Source: HyVt-477 sp965224605
Lineage (GTDB): Bacteria; Pseudomonadota; Gammaproteobacteria; Thiotrichales; Thiotrichaceae
Assembly: GCA_965224605.1 (NCBI GenBank)
Contig: CBDCZP010000012.1
Span: 219,376-283,375 of the forward strand
Length of the DNA: 64,000 nt
Reading direction: 5' to 3'
Position numbers and translations under genes: made by a program. Shown one piece after another: positions 36,102-45,449 of this stretch (position 1 is the stretch's first letter; every line of letters begins with the position of its first letter). The notes under the pieces were generated by a model. The model did no database searches. It was not told the DNA's origin and was given only the letters and a program-made list of their open reading frames with translations.

Positions 36102-36323
36102 ATGAATATCACCTTATCTATTGATGACGAAATGGTTGAAGAAGCTCGTAAGGTCGCTGAATCTATGGGTAAAAGTTTAAACCAGTTAGTTCGTGAAGAA
36201 CTTGAGAAGTTAACAAGAAAACATCACCTAGATGAAGATCTTAATGAATTAAGGTCTTTAGATGGCATGGGGAATTCTAGTGGTTGGAAGTTTAATCGTG
36301 AGGAGCTTCATGAAAGGTCGTAG
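36102..36323 (+). CDS. VapB-like ribbon-helix-helix antitoxin
   Basis: 73 residues opening MNITLSIDDEMVEEARKVAE and SMGKSLNQLVREELEKL, the strand-helix-helix of CopG/DUF6364-type antitoxins, which bind DNA as dimers and repress their operon. The C-terminal part (WKFNREELHER) would mask the toxin. The ATG at 36102 is preferred because GGAG at 36091-36094 is well placed for it and too close to the ATG at 36096. It overlaps the following truncated toxin gene. Confidence 0.75.
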   Translation: MNITLSIDDEMVEEARKVAESMGKSLNQLVREELEKLTRKHHLDEDLNELRSLDGMGNSSGWKFNREELHERS

Positions 36324-36486
36324 TTTTTTCGATACCAACATCATTCTCTATCGGGATGCTGCTGCTGATCCAGTAAAGAAACGAATGGTTCAAAAGACAG
36401 CCTGTCGAACTTTGTTTTCTGAAGATATGCAACACGGTCAAAAAATATGGGATGTGACTATTATTAATCCATTTGTTCAAAGTTAG
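36310..36486 (+). pseudogene. Internally deleted PIN-domain (VapC-like) toxin
   Basis: 58 codons instead of about 135. The start FFDTNIILY is the first strand of a PIN nuclease with its first catalytic Asp. After about 12 further residues it jumps to LFSEDMQHGQ...IINPF, the family's C-terminal motif with the late catalytic Asp. The middle, with the remaining acidic residues, is absent, while frame is maintained. It should be inactive, leaving vapB as an orphan. The start overlaps the antitoxin by 14 bases and follows a GGAG site. Confidence 0.75.
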
Positions 36487-36488
36487 GA

Positions 36489-37484
36489 ATGGTTACGTCA
36501 GATATCCGCATCTCTGTTTCTGTGATACATGTACTTGTTTGTACTTATCAAGGGGAGCGGTTTATTTCGGATCAACTTGATTCTATTCTGGCGCAAACGT
36601 ACTCGGTTATAGAAATTCATGTTTTTGATGATTGCTCGACTGACAAAACACGAGATATTGTTCAGGAGTATTGCGATAAGAACAGTAATATTTACTTGCA
36701 TATTAATGAGTCCAACCTTGGGTTCTTAAAGAATTTTGAACACGCAATCAATAGTACTTCAAGTAATTACGTAGCGCTGTGCGATCAAGATGACGTTTGG
36801 CATGTTGATAAGTTAAAGCTTTCCATGCAGGCCTTGAAAGCTCTTGAGGAGCAATATCCGGATACTCCCGCTTTGATTCATACTGACTTATCCCTTATTA
36901 ATGATTTAGGTGACATTATCCATCCTTCTTTTTTTGAAAAAAAGAGTATAAATATATCCAAAGCGAAGTCTCTGAGTCGAGTAATGGGGCATTGCGGAGT
37001 GATGGGTAATACTATATTGATGAATCGCTTATTGGCAGAAAAGGCTTTGCCCTTTCCGAAGGGCTTAAAATATCATGATTATTGGTTAGCTTTAATCAAT
37101 GAATTGTACGGTGTTAGGAAAACTATCATTGAATCATTAGTCCAGTATCGAATACATCAAGAAAATACTAGCAGTAATAAAAAGCTTATTCAGCATGAAA
37201 AGAAGGGCTTTGATTGGGAAAAACGAGACTATCATTTACCCTTTATGGATGATGAAAGAGAGTTAGCCATTAGCTACTTGCTTGAAGAGTATAAGTTGTC
37301 ACCTGATGATAGGGTGCTTGTTAAACGGTTTAATAAATACCTATTATTTAGAGGTGGCCGTTGGGCTCAATTTATATTTTTACTGAGAAATGACTTCTTA
37401 AAGGATGATTTGTTATACCGTGTGAATGTATTTCTTCGTATTATGTTTACAGCACGTTATGACACAAAGCAAAATCATGAATAA
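36489..37484 (+). CDS. GT2-family glycosyltransferase
   Basis: 331 residues of GT-A fold. The opening VLVCTYQGERFISDQLDSILAQTY, the VFDDCSTDKT nucleotide-binding segment and the ALCDQDDVWH metal motif are characteristic of GT2 enzymes near the rhamnosyltransferase group. A LKYHDYWLALINELYG segment holds the later catalytic Asp region. It should add a sugar to the capsule chain. Its stop overlaps the start of the KpsC-like gene by 8 bases. Confidence 0.85.
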   Translation: MVTSDIRISVSVIHVLVCTYQGERFISDQLDSILAQTYSVIEIHVFDDCSTDKTRDIVQEYCDKNSNIYLHINESNLGFLKNFEHAINSTSSNYVALCDQDDVWHVDKLKLSMQALKALEEQYPDTPALIHTDLSLINDLGDIIHPSFFEKKSINISKAKSLSRVMGHCGVMGNTILMNRLLAEKALPFPKGLKYHDYWLALINELYGVRKTIIESLVQYRIHQENTSSNKKLIQHEKKGFDWEKRDYHLPFMDDERELAISYLLEEYKLSPDDRVLVKRFNKYLLFRGGRWAQFIFLLRNDFLKDDLLYRVNVFLRIMFTARYDTKQNHE

Positions 37485-38574
37485 GAAAAAGAGAGTTGCT
37501 GTTTTCTCTAAAGGGATCGCTAGGAAAAAAGAACTTAAGGTATTGCTTGGCATAGATGAAATGCTATTTAAACCTAAAAATAATGCGTGTGTAGATTATG
37601 TTGTAGGTTGGGGGCGTAAGCCAAATACGGAAAAAGCGAGAGCATATGCTAAGAGGAATCATTTAAAATACTATTCCCTGGAAGATGGTTTTTTACATTC
37701 AATGGGGCAGGGGGTTCTTGGGGCTACTAGTTGTTCTTTGATTAAAGATAGTCTAGGGACTTATTATGATGCTACACAAGCCTCAGATATTGAAGTGTTA
37801 CTTTCCTCGGAAGATGAACACTATTTCAGCTCGGATAATATCACCCGTGCTAAACATGCGATTCAACGAATTAACCTAAATCATATCTCGAAATATAATA
37901 ATGGCTCACTCCAGTTGGATGATTCAACATTTTATGGCGATGAGGTTGTTTTGGTAATAGATCAAACTGCAGGGGATATGTCTCTCAAGTACGGTTATGT
38001 AGGTAAGAATACTTTTTATGAGATGCTTCAGGCTGCACTGAATGATTATCCCTATGCTCAAATCATTATTAAGACACACCCCGATGTTATTGTTGGTAAG
38101 AAAAAAGGTAACTTCAATTTAAAGAAGTTAGATTCAAGAGTAACAGTGCTTTCAGATGCCATAAACCCTATTGTACTGCTAAAAAAAGTTGATGTTGTCT
38201 ATGTTGCTACTTCGCAAATGGGGTTCGAAGCGCTTATGCTGGAGAAGCGAGTAGTCTGTTTCGGAGTGCCTTTCTATGCTGGTTGGGGGCTGACTGATGA
38301 TAGGGCCGATAAGAGCTTAGTAGTTTGGAGTAGGCGTAAGAAAAAAAGAACAATAGAAGAGTTATTCGTAGCTGCCTATATCCATTATCCCCTTTATAAA
38401 TCCCCTGATTCACAAACTCGTTGTGAATTTGAAGATGTTCTTACCTATTTTGAAAGTCAGAATGCAAACAAATTAACATCAGATCGGTCTGAATTTAAAA
38501 AATCAGCTGATTGTAAATCGTGGAATCTGGTGCTTATGTTTAAAGGTTGTTGCAAGGGTATTTTTAAGAGCTAA
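37477..38574 (+). CDS. kpsC: Single-module KpsC-like beta-Kdo transferase
   Basis: About 365 residues from the ATG at 37477 (an ATG at 37459 adds six). It matches the N-terminal module of KpsC: SKGIARKKELKVLLG, VVGWGRKPNTEKARAYA, LEDGFLHSMG, YYDATQASDIE, then IIIKTHPD and FGVPFYAGWGLTDDR. In E. coli KpsC has two such modules (about 675 residues) that build the alternating poly-Kdo linker together with KpsS. Only the first is present here, and no clear KpsS is seen in the window, so the linker may be shorter or finished by another enzyme. Confidence 0.82.
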   Translation: MNKKKRVAVFSKGIARKKELKVLLGIDEMLFKPKNNACVDYVVGWGRKPNTEKARAYAKRNHLKYYSLEDGFLHSMGQGVLGATSCSLIKDSLGTYYDATQASDIEVLLSSEDEHYFSSDNITRAKHAIQRINLNHISKYNNGSLQLDDSTFYGDEVVLVIDQTAGDMSLKYGYVGKNTFYEMLQAALNDYPYAQIIIKTHPDVIVGKKKGNFNLKKLDSRVTVLSDAINPIVLLKKVDVVYVATSQMGFEALMLEKRVVCFGVPFYAGWGLTDDRADKSLVVWSRRKKKRTIEELFVAAYIHYPLYKSPDSQTRCEFEDVLTYFESQNANKLTSDRSEFKKSADCKSWNLVLMFKGCCKGIFKS

Positions 38575-38725
38575 TAAATTGTTAGTGTTGAGAATTTAGT
38601 CTATGTGACTCTTACTACTGGATTTGATATTCTGTGCTAATAAATAATAGCTGAATATATTTACTGAGTTCACATATGCTTTTCATTATTTCAGTTTTCT
38701 TTAATTATTAGAGTTATTTCACTGG

Positions 38726-39670
38726 ATGAAATACCCAACATGTAACTTCCCATTGATGAGTGCTACAGCGCTCTCTGATTTAATCTCCCATAAGCTTGAA
38801 TACAAAGAGCCATTTAGCCTGATAAGGTTGGGTGATGGTGAGGGTGTATTGCTTTCGGTAAACAAGCAATCACCAGTGGTAGATTTGGATTACCTTCGTG
38901 AACACCTTGGTTCCGAAAAATCTACACTAGAGAAATTAGTAGATATAAAAAAGGACATGATCAAAACTATTTTGGGAGCGGATGTTGTTGGAGTGCGTGA
39001 TGATATTGTTGGGGTGGAGTTTGACCCTGAATACTTTGAATTATCTGCTAATCAATTTGTTGGTAAATTCCAAAAGCATTTTAAGTTAAGAGATTGTGAT
39101 AAAAAACTGAATGTCTCAGGTTCTAGAAGAATTGCTCTTCTCCATGCTAGCCTCAGCCACTTAAATCTGGACGAGCAAGTTCAATATTGCAGTTCTTGGG
39201 CTCACTATGACCTACACTTGTCCGGCAGTATTTTTAGGAATTTGATGCAACAAAGAAAAATTGGCCTAATTTCATCACGTTCAGAACTTTGTCGTAAGCT
39301 GGAAGATATCTTTGGTATTGAGGTTGATTACTGGGGTATTCCTGATATGTATCGTGATATAGATAATAATCAGATTCCTGAAAACTACATTGGACAGCTC
39401 GAAGCACTATTGCAGGAGCAACTTGTTGAATTTCCCGGTATGCTATTTCTGGTTGGGGGAGGTTTCTATGGAAAACTCTATTGTGATTTAATCAAGTCTC
39501 AAGGTGGTGTCGCGTTGGATGTTGGTTCTTTGTTAGATGCGTGGAATGGAATTCATAGTAGGGGAGCTGTTTATAGAACAATTTTTCCGACTAATTACGA
39601 TGGTTGTTCTACACCTAAAGAGCTTCTTTTGTCTGTTGACAATGTAAAACGAATAACAGGTTTGTTATGA
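38726..39670 (+). CDS. GT-D fold glycosyltransferase-like protein
   Basis: 314 residues. The segment FSLIRLGDGEGVLL near residues 30-43 is the hallmark of GT-D-type putative glycosyltransferases (first described in the DUF1792 family), with a DGE metal motif. Later FLVGGGFYGKLYCDLIKSQGGVALDVGSLLDAW fits the end of that fold. It ends in ATGA shared with the next gene, so the two are translationally coupled. The sugar is unknown. Confidence 0.75.
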   Translation: MKYPTCNFPLMSATALSDLISHKLEYKEPFSLIRLGDGEGVLLSVNKQSPVVDLDYLREHLGSEKSTLEKLVDIKKDMIKTILGADVVGVRDDIVGVEFDPEYFELSANQFVGKFQKHFKLRDCDKKLNVSGSRRIALLHASLSHLNLDEQVQYCSSWAHYDLHLSGSIFRNLMQQRKIGLISSRSELCRKLEDIFGIEVDYWGIPDMYRDIDNNQIPENYIGQLEALLQEQLVEFPGMLFLVGGGFYGKLYCDLIKSQGGVALDVGSLLDAWNGIHSRGAVYRTIFPTNYDGCSTPKELLLSVDNVKRITGLL

Positions 39671-40437
39671 GTATAAAAGATATTAAAACAAACCTTCTTA
39701 GTTACTTTAGTTATCGTAGATTTGGACATGAGCTTTTAAAGCATTTTGATGGAATTTATTGTATTAATCTAGATAGTCGCCCAGATCGTTGGCGTTATGT
39801 GAGTGAACATTTTTCTAAATTCGGTCTTAACAATAAAGTAAAGCGTTTTTCTGCTGTAGATGTTAGAGATGACCCAGAATTACAAGGACACGAGAAATTA
39901 TTGCAAGATAACTTCTCTCTGTTAGCGATGTGTGGATGTATGTTATCTCACCGAACAATAATTGAAAATGCTAAATCTACAGGGTTAAAGAACATTCTCG
40001 TTTTTGAAGATGATATAAGAATACTTCCGGAAAACATTTCAGGCTTGAGAAAATCACTTAAAGATTTAGAAAACTCAGACTGGGATGTATTTTACCTTGG
40101 CGCTACCTATCGTTGGTCGTTGGAAAGGGTTGGCTCTTATCTTGTCAGAGTACCAAACGGTGCTTATGCAACTCATGCTATTGCTTATAATCATACGGTG
40201 TATGACCAAGTATTGGATTTATTACCAAGCAATTCGATGGAATATATAGAATCAAGTGATCTTGAGATAAATGCTTTGGATAAATGGTTACAGTCTGACT
40301 TCTTTAATCATGCTAAATTCTTCGGTACAAACCCTATTATGGTAGTTCAAGGGCTTCAGGAAAGTGATATCGCCTTTAAACAGAAAGGTGGTATTGATCA
40401 ACGTCAGATAAGCTTATTTGAAGAAAATATTGATTAG
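39667..40437 (+). CDS. GT25-family glycosyltransferase
   Basis: 256 residues. FDGIYCINLDSRPDRWRY is the family's opening motif, followed by GCMLSHRTIIENA and the acidic metal motif LVFEDDIRI. GT25 enzymes transfer galactose or similar sugars in lipooligosaccharide or capsule synthesis at the cytoplasmic face. The gene overlaps the GT-D gene by four bases. Confidence 0.88.
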   Translation: MSIKDIKTNLLSYFSYRRFGHELLKHFDGIYCINLDSRPDRWRYVSEHFSKFGLNNKVKRFSAVDVRDDPELQGHEKLLQDNFSLLAMCGCMLSHRTIIENAKSTGLKNILVFEDDIRILPENISGLRKSLKDLENSDWDVFYLGATYRWSLERVGSYLVRVPNGAYATHAIAYNHTVYDQVLDLLPSNSMEYIESSDLEINALDKWLQSDFFNHAKFFGTNPIMVVQGLQESDIAFKQKGGIDQRQISLFEENID

Positions 40438-40575
40438 TGATGGTGTCCTGAAAGGAAGCTCAACCATTAAAAAACGTACACACAATGGCTAGAATTTGAA
40501 CATAAAATACTTAATTGAGAAAATACCTCGATAAACTATTTTGTAGCTCATTAACTATTAGGGTTTTATTCCGAT

Positions 40576-41124
40576 ATGACAAATTCAGGTTGTACTATTT
40601 TATTTACTGGTTTATCCGGTTCAGGAAAGTCAACATTATCACAATTAGTTGCAACACATTTACGTGATCACTGCAATCGCTCAGTTACATTGTTAGATGG
40701 CGATATTGTCCGTCGAAAACTATCATCAGAGTTGGGGTTTTCTAAGCAACACCGAGAGATGAATCTTCAACGCATAGGATATATAGCTAGTGAAATTACA
40801 AAACATGGTGGAATAACGGTTTGTGCGGTTATCGCACCCTATAAGAACAGCCGAAGGGATTTTCGTAGGCTTATTGAAGTTGATGGAGTATTTATTGAGA
40901 TTTATGTTTCAACACCTATTGATGTATGCGAAAACCGTGATAGTAAAGGTATGTATGCGAAGGCGAGGAAAGGGATTATTACAGAATTCACAGGGATAAG
41001 TGATCCTTACGAACTACCCGAAAACCCGGAACTGACAATTGACACTTCAACCTTAATGCCCGATGAAGCCGCTAATATAGTGATTTCATATCTATGTGAC
41101 AAGTTGTTAGATCGTCATGACTAG
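40576..41124 (+). CDS. cysC: Adenylylsulfate (APS) kinase
   Basis: 182 residues. It has the P-loop FTGLSGSGKST (residues 10-20), DGDIVRRKLSSELGFS, REMNLQRIGYIA, the PYKNSRRDFR segment and a late KGIITEFTGISDPYE, all standard for CysC. It phosphorylates APS to PAPS, the universal sulfate donor. No cysD/cysN lie beside it. Its place at the end of the capsule locus, with a sulfotransferase gene 9 kb upstream, suggests that PAPS is made for capsule sulfation rather than only for sulfate assimilation. Confidence 0.93.
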   Translation: MTNSGCTILFTGLSGSGKSTLSQLVATHLRDHCNRSVTLLDGDIVRRKLSSELGFSKQHREMNLQRIGYIASEITKHGGITVCAVIAPYKNSRRDFRRLIEVDGVFIEIYVSTPIDVCENRDSKGMYAKARKGIITEFTGISDPYELPENPELTIDTSTLMPDEAANIVISYLCDKLLDRHD

Positions 41125-41322
41125 AATCTGTCATGTTTTAAGTTGGTAATATTTAGAGTTAGATGTTAAATTAATAGGCAACCTTTGTGCGTGGGATTCT
41201 GACTTAAATTTTTCTAATGCTAATGTCTTTGTCTCCTAACAATCTGGCTGAAAGATAAACCACTCGGCTTAGTTTGACAGTTTATGTGCATATAGAGGTA
41301 TGTTTACTTAAGGAGTATAGGA

Positions 41323-41673
41323 ATGTTTAAGTCATTTTTTTCTAAGGTTATAGTGATAACACTTTTATCGTTCACTGTTAATACGGCATCAGCCGAAGCA
41401 GGGTTAGATTCACGCATAATTAAAAGTATTATAACGTATTCGAGTGGTGTCTTACTTGAGTTTACAGTATCTGTCGCAAATGCTGAGAATTGTGATGGGA
41501 ATCTTGCCGAGAATTATGTTTTTTTACTGACCGATACTTCTGGCGGCAAACAAATGTTGGCAACAGTGCTTGCTGCTCGTGTTTCAGATAAGCCTGTGGC
41601 TTTAGGGATCAACGGTTGTTTAAATTGGAGTCCAGGTTTTCAGGTGCCCTTGGTCTATAAAGTCATTTTCTAG
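41323..41673 (+). CDS. Small secreted protein of unknown function
   Basis: 116 residues with a signal peptide (cleavage likely after TVNTASA). The mature part has two cysteines (ENCDGN and NGCLNW) that could form a disulfide, and is otherwise beta-like. I recognise no family. A strong AAGGAG site precedes the ATG, and TTGACA lies at 41274 with only a weak -10 at 41299, so it probably has its own promoter. Confidence 0.65.
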   Translation: MFKSFFSKVIVITLLSFTVNTASAEAGLDSRIIKSIITYSSGVLLEFTVSVANAENCDGNLAENYVFLLTDTSGGKQMLATVLAARVSDKPVALGINGCLNWSPGFQVPLVYKVIF

Positions 41674-41725
41674 TTTCCTGTCAGGGCTGAATCACTTAGA
41701 ATTAAAGTTCTTTTTGTCCATCATT

Positions 41726-42424
41726 ATGCTTAAAAAAAACTGGATAATATTATTAGGATCGCTTCTTTGTTTAGGAGTGTTTTTAGTATATTTAGTTTTT
41801 CATGATAGTGCGCCTTTTCTTGGAAAAGTCGTAGAATTAGGAAAAATAGAGCAAAGTCACCGTCCTTCTGTATCTTCCGTTAAAAGTATTTCGACTAATC
41901 CAAAAGCTCCTTTTATAAATAAATCTATATCTATAAAAACAGAAACCAACAAAGTTAATCATTTTGATTCAGAGATTAGAGAAAACAAGATTAATACTGA
42001 TAAAGATTTCACTGATTCTGTAATAGAAAATGCACCTTTTGTGTTACGAAGTGCTGAGGTGGACGTCTCAACCTCTGATTTGCATCTTTTTGCTGGAGAT
42101 ACACCTGATTCGCTTGTCGGTCAGATCGGTTATTCTAATATCCGTAAAGGCGCTCAACTTGCGGAAAAAAATCTTGTGAAGCTTAAAGAGCAATTAGAAA
42201 AGAATGAACCGGCTGAATTTCTTAATCCAAAAGCCTCTGAAGATATTGATTTGCAGGAGCTTCTTGGCGAGTCTCCAGGTTTCTTGTTAAATAAAGATGC
42301 GTTTACTGAATCGGCTAATGAAAAAATTGAAGCCACATCTCAAGATAGTAAGCACTTACGGGATATTTTGTTTGCAAATGAACCTAAATATTTGACTGAT
42401 ACCGTTGTAGAGATAAATAATTAA
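41726..42424 (+). CDS. Membrane-anchored protein of unknown function
   Basis: About 232 residues. One N-terminal membrane helix (WIILLGSLLCLGVFLVYLVF) follows a Lys-rich start, so the rest is probably periplasmic. The remainder is hydrophilic, Ser/Asn/Lys/Glu-rich with a helical stretch (LAEKNLVKLKEQLEKN), and shows no known domain. The ATG at 41726 is favoured over a TTG twelve bases earlier. It sits 52 bases after the preceding secreted protein and may be co-transcribed. It converges on the metalloprotease gene. Confidence 0.6.
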   Translation: MLKKNWIILLGSLLCLGVFLVYLVFHDSAPFLGKVVELGKIEQSHRPSVSSVKSISTNPKAPFINKSISIKTETNKVNHFDSEIRENKINTDKDFTDSVIENAPFVLRSAEVDVSTSDLHLFAGDTPDSLVGQIGYSNIRKGAQLAEKNLVKLKEQLEKNEPAEFLNPKASEDIDLQELLGESPGFLLNKDAFTESANEKIEATSQDSKHLRDILFANEPKYLTDTVVEINN

Positions 42425-42509
42425 ACCTTGCCTGTTGTCGTGAATATCTCTTTAGCTACTGTACTGAATTGGGCCCCTGTAGTTTCATATCTCAGTGGCA
42501 TTTGAGACA

Positions 42510-45449
42510 TTAGTCTTCAAACAATAATAAATTAAGAATAGGAATAAGCGCTGCTGCTGGTGGAGTGCCCGAAACATCTGCAACATTCGGGTTCGTTCCA
42601 TTCAGGTATTCTTGTAAATTGTTTATACCATCGCCATCTGAGTCAATGCTTGCATCCTGTGCATTTAATGGGTTTAAGCCAAACTGAATTTCCCAGCTGT
42701 CGGGCATGCCGTCGCTATCAAGATCACCATCTTCGAAGGTTGTATCGCATGAAATGGTGCTGTAGTTGATAGACCAGTTGTTTAGAGTGCCTGTGTCGAG
42801 GTTGAAGTTATCGATGGCTTTTAGTGTCCAAGTACCATTGAGATTTTCTCCATTAAACGCAGACAGGCTATTGACGGGTGTGAAAGTAGTTGGAAAGTTT
42901 CCAATAATATTATCATTGGAATCGTCACCATCCGTTGCTTTGAGTTGTACTATTGTGCCTTGAGGAGATGTCAGTGACATTGATATATCTCCTCGATAGG
43001 TATGTGAGATATCAATGTCAATAGTAATGGTGGGATTTGCTATCACCCCAACGCCGGATATACTTATTGTTGAGGTTATTCCACTGTTATTATTATCAGG
43101 TATTGCCTGGGCAGTAGTATTACTAAGTTTAGTGTTTTGGCTCGTACCTGTTGGGATAGTGAGAGCGAATGGTTTATTTGTGTTGGCTCCCTGCGTGAAG
43201 AATGATGTATTTAGGCTAATCGGGAAATCAGCACCACAAGTAAAGCCTGTTGGTATCTTAAGCAGGTATGGCGATGAGTTGTTAGCTTGGTTGCCTGGCT
43301 GAAGATTTGGATATGTACTATTCGCTACAGAAACGATAGTGCCTTGAATACTACTTGAGAGTACGCCACTGAGTGTTGTAATTGCAGACGTTGTCTGATT
43401 GGAAAGTGGGATATTGAGTTGAATGGTTTCCCCGGGGTCTGCGGCATTGTTATTCCCCGTATTTGATAAGATGGGTGACAATGCCTGAAAAGTGGGTTGT
43501 ATATTGAGGGTTAAATCCGCGTCTGATATATCAAAGAAGACGTTGTTTGCACACTGAACTTTAAATCTTGCGTTGGAACTGGTGGTTATGTTTGCAGGAA
43601 TAAGAATATTCTCTGTGCCATCATTCGCAGTCCCGCCTCCTGAGACATCGGTAAAAGTGTTGCCACCATCCGTGGATAAAGCGATTAAAACTTGGCTACA
43701 GTTTACGGGTGCAGAGGTTGTATTGGCGGTATCCCATGTGACTACTGTGTTGGGTGTAGTCAATGTTTGAGAGGCGTTATGTGAGGTCACTTTAAAGCCA
43801 GTGGAATTACTAACATTGACGATCATTGTATCTCTGGCAACTCCGCCTTTATTGTCACGTACTGCAAAAGAGAAATTCATTGTGCGTGCGGCGGTTGGTA
43901 ATGTTTCACCTAATGTCGTGCTGTTGGCAATAATGTCAGTAATAGCGGGGAAAAAGCGATGAGTGTTTGTTGTGGGTAAGAAGCTACGAAAAATTGCGTT
44001 ATTGGTTGTACTAACGGTAGCGTCTGTGGCATCCCCTGCATCAATTTGTTCCCACGAATAGGTGAGTGAGTCTGCATTTGCATCAGTAGCAGTGCCTGTT
44101 AATACGAAGGGTGTGTTTGCGGGTATATTGTAATTAGTACCTGCATTAGCGGTGGGTTGTTGGTTGTTTAAAGAAGAATTTGTACCACATGTATTGCCTG
44201 TATCTTGGTCGATATAATTACCCATTTGCTCAATGCTCTGGATGTGGAACATAGCGTCTGAATTATTTTGAACGTTATTGTTACCACAAATACCTGCATA
44301 GGCCATAATGGTCGTTCCACCACCAGGTTCATAAGCTGTTGCTGCTGTACGGTTGCCGCCAGCACAACTACCCGTTGTGCTATTAAACGTATGTGTGCCA
44401 CCGAATTGATGACCAATTTCATGAGCCACGAAGTCTATGTCAAATGAATCTCCCACTGGTTGAGAGCTTCCGGTTTCACCTTGTGCCTTACGTGAGTTAT
44501 TACAAACAACACCTAATCCAGCAAGACCACCACCACCTGTACCAACCACATGTCCAATATCATAGTTGCCTGATCCAATCGTATTGTCAGTTAGTGTTTG
44601 GTTATCATCCAGCAGGGAATCTGGATCACTAGGCGTGAAAGGATCGGTTGATGCATTTGTGAATATCAGTGAATTGGTATTGCCCACTAGCTGTAGCTTG
44701 ACTGCTAAATCACGTTCATAGATAACATTTACCCGGTTGATAGTAGTCGTAATGGCACTGAGCGCTTGAGCAACTGTACCCCCATGAAAAGCGGTGTATT
44801 CACCGGTTGCAGACATGGCTAATCTATAAGTTCTCAGTGTTGTTCCGCTACGTTGTTGTGTTGAGCTTTTGAGGAATTTTTTAAGTTTGCCTTGTTGGTG
44901 TTCTGGGTTATTACAGATGTGTGGTTGCTTTTCTGTTGGATGGTAATCCGTATCGAAATAGCTGATATAAAATTTTTCATTGGCTGAGCTACGCGGGTCA
45001 ATAAATAATCGCTTTCCATCTTTAGTGAAGAGCATGGCGTGGAAGCCTTGCTCTGTCATGTCGATGGCTCCATAGATGCCGTTGTTTAAACCACTATCTA
45101 CGCGATAAGTTTTTATTGAAGGATATTTGGCAGCAAGCTCAGGAGCCATTGTATTACTTTGGCTGATGTTTAGTGACAACATTGAACCATCGGGTAGGGG
45201 TAGTTCAATTTGTTGTGTAGGTTGAGAGGATGTTTTGCCAGTAGTAGCCGTTTTACTTGCGTTGGATAAGTCGTTTTTAATTGCATCTTCATTGAGTTGC
45301 AACAAGCGATAGCTATCAGGCATGAGGAACAGTGAAGTCGAATTCCTTTGTTGATTATTTGATTTTACATCTGTCCAGATGGTATTCGCGTGGACAAGTG
45401 CGGAATTAAACGTAATAAAAAGTGCCAGTAAAGATATTCTTATTCTCAT
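42510..45449 (-). CDS. Secreted reprolysin-like zinc metalloprotease
   Basis: 979 residues. A signal peptide (end about residue 21) is followed by a pro-region. The catalytic domain (about 205-430) contains the zinc motif HEIGHQFGGTH at 343-353. A fibronectin/PKD-like beta region follows. A proprotein-convertase P-domain (about 800-895) includes DIDISHTYRGDISMSL and LNGTWTLKAIDNF. Two calcium-binding DxDxDG stretches lie near 905-950 (DLDSDGMPDSWE, DSDGDGINNLQEY). The tail ends in a short hydrophobic IPILNLLLF. It should act outside the cell as a protease; the P-domain and Ca sites stabilise it. It is monocistronic. Confidence 0.9.
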   Translation of the reverse strand: MRIRISLLALFITFNSALVHANTIWTDVKSNNQQRNSTSLFLMPDSYRLLQLNEDAIKNDLSNASKTATTGKTSSQPTQQIELPLPDGSMLSLNISQSNTMAPELAAKYPSIKTYRVDSGLNNGIYGAIDMTEQGFHAMLFTKDGKRLFIDPRSSANEKFYISYFDTDYHPTEKQPHICNNPEHQQGKLKKFLKSSTQQRSGTTLRTYRLAMSATGEYTAFHGGTVAQALSAITTTINRVNVIYERDLAVKLQLVGNTNSLIFTNASTDPFTPSDPDSLLDDNQTLTDNTIGSGNYDIGHVVGTGGGGLAGLGVVCNNSRKAQGETGSSQPVGDSFDIDFVAHEIGHQFGGTHTFNSTTGSCAGGNRTAATAYEPGGGTTIMAYAGICGNNNVQNNSDAMFHIQSIEQMGNYIDQDTGNTCGTNSSLNNQQPTANAGTNYNIPANTPFVLTGTATDANADSLTYSWEQIDAGDATDATVSTTNNAIFRSFLPTTNTHRFFPAITDIIANSTTLGETLPTAARTMNFSFAVRDNKGGVARDTMIVNVSNSTGFKVTSHNASQTLTTPNTVVTWDTANTTSAPVNCSQVLIALSTDGGNTFTDVSGGGTANDGTENILIPANITTSSNARFKVQCANNVFFDISDADLTLNIQPTFQALSPILSNTGNNNAADPGETIQLNIPLSNQTTSAITTLSGVLSSSIQGTIVSVANSTYPNLQPGNQANNSSPYLLKIPTGFTCGADFPISLNTSFFTQGANTNKPFALTIPTGTSQNTKLSNTTAQAIPDNNNSGITSTISISGVGVIANPTITIDIDISHTYRGDISMSLTSPQGTIVQLKATDGDDSNDNIIGNFPTTFTPVNSLSAFNGENLNGTWTLKAIDNFNLDTGTLNNWSINYSTISCDTTFEDGDLDSDGMPDSWEIQFGLNPLNAQDASIDSDGDGINNLQEYLNGTNPNVADVSGTPPAAALIPILNLLLFED

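Noticed and set aside
41274..41304. TTGACA-based sigma-70 promoter for the small secreted protein
   Set aside because: The -35 is perfect, but the best -10 (TATGTT) is 19 bases away; too weak to list as a feature.
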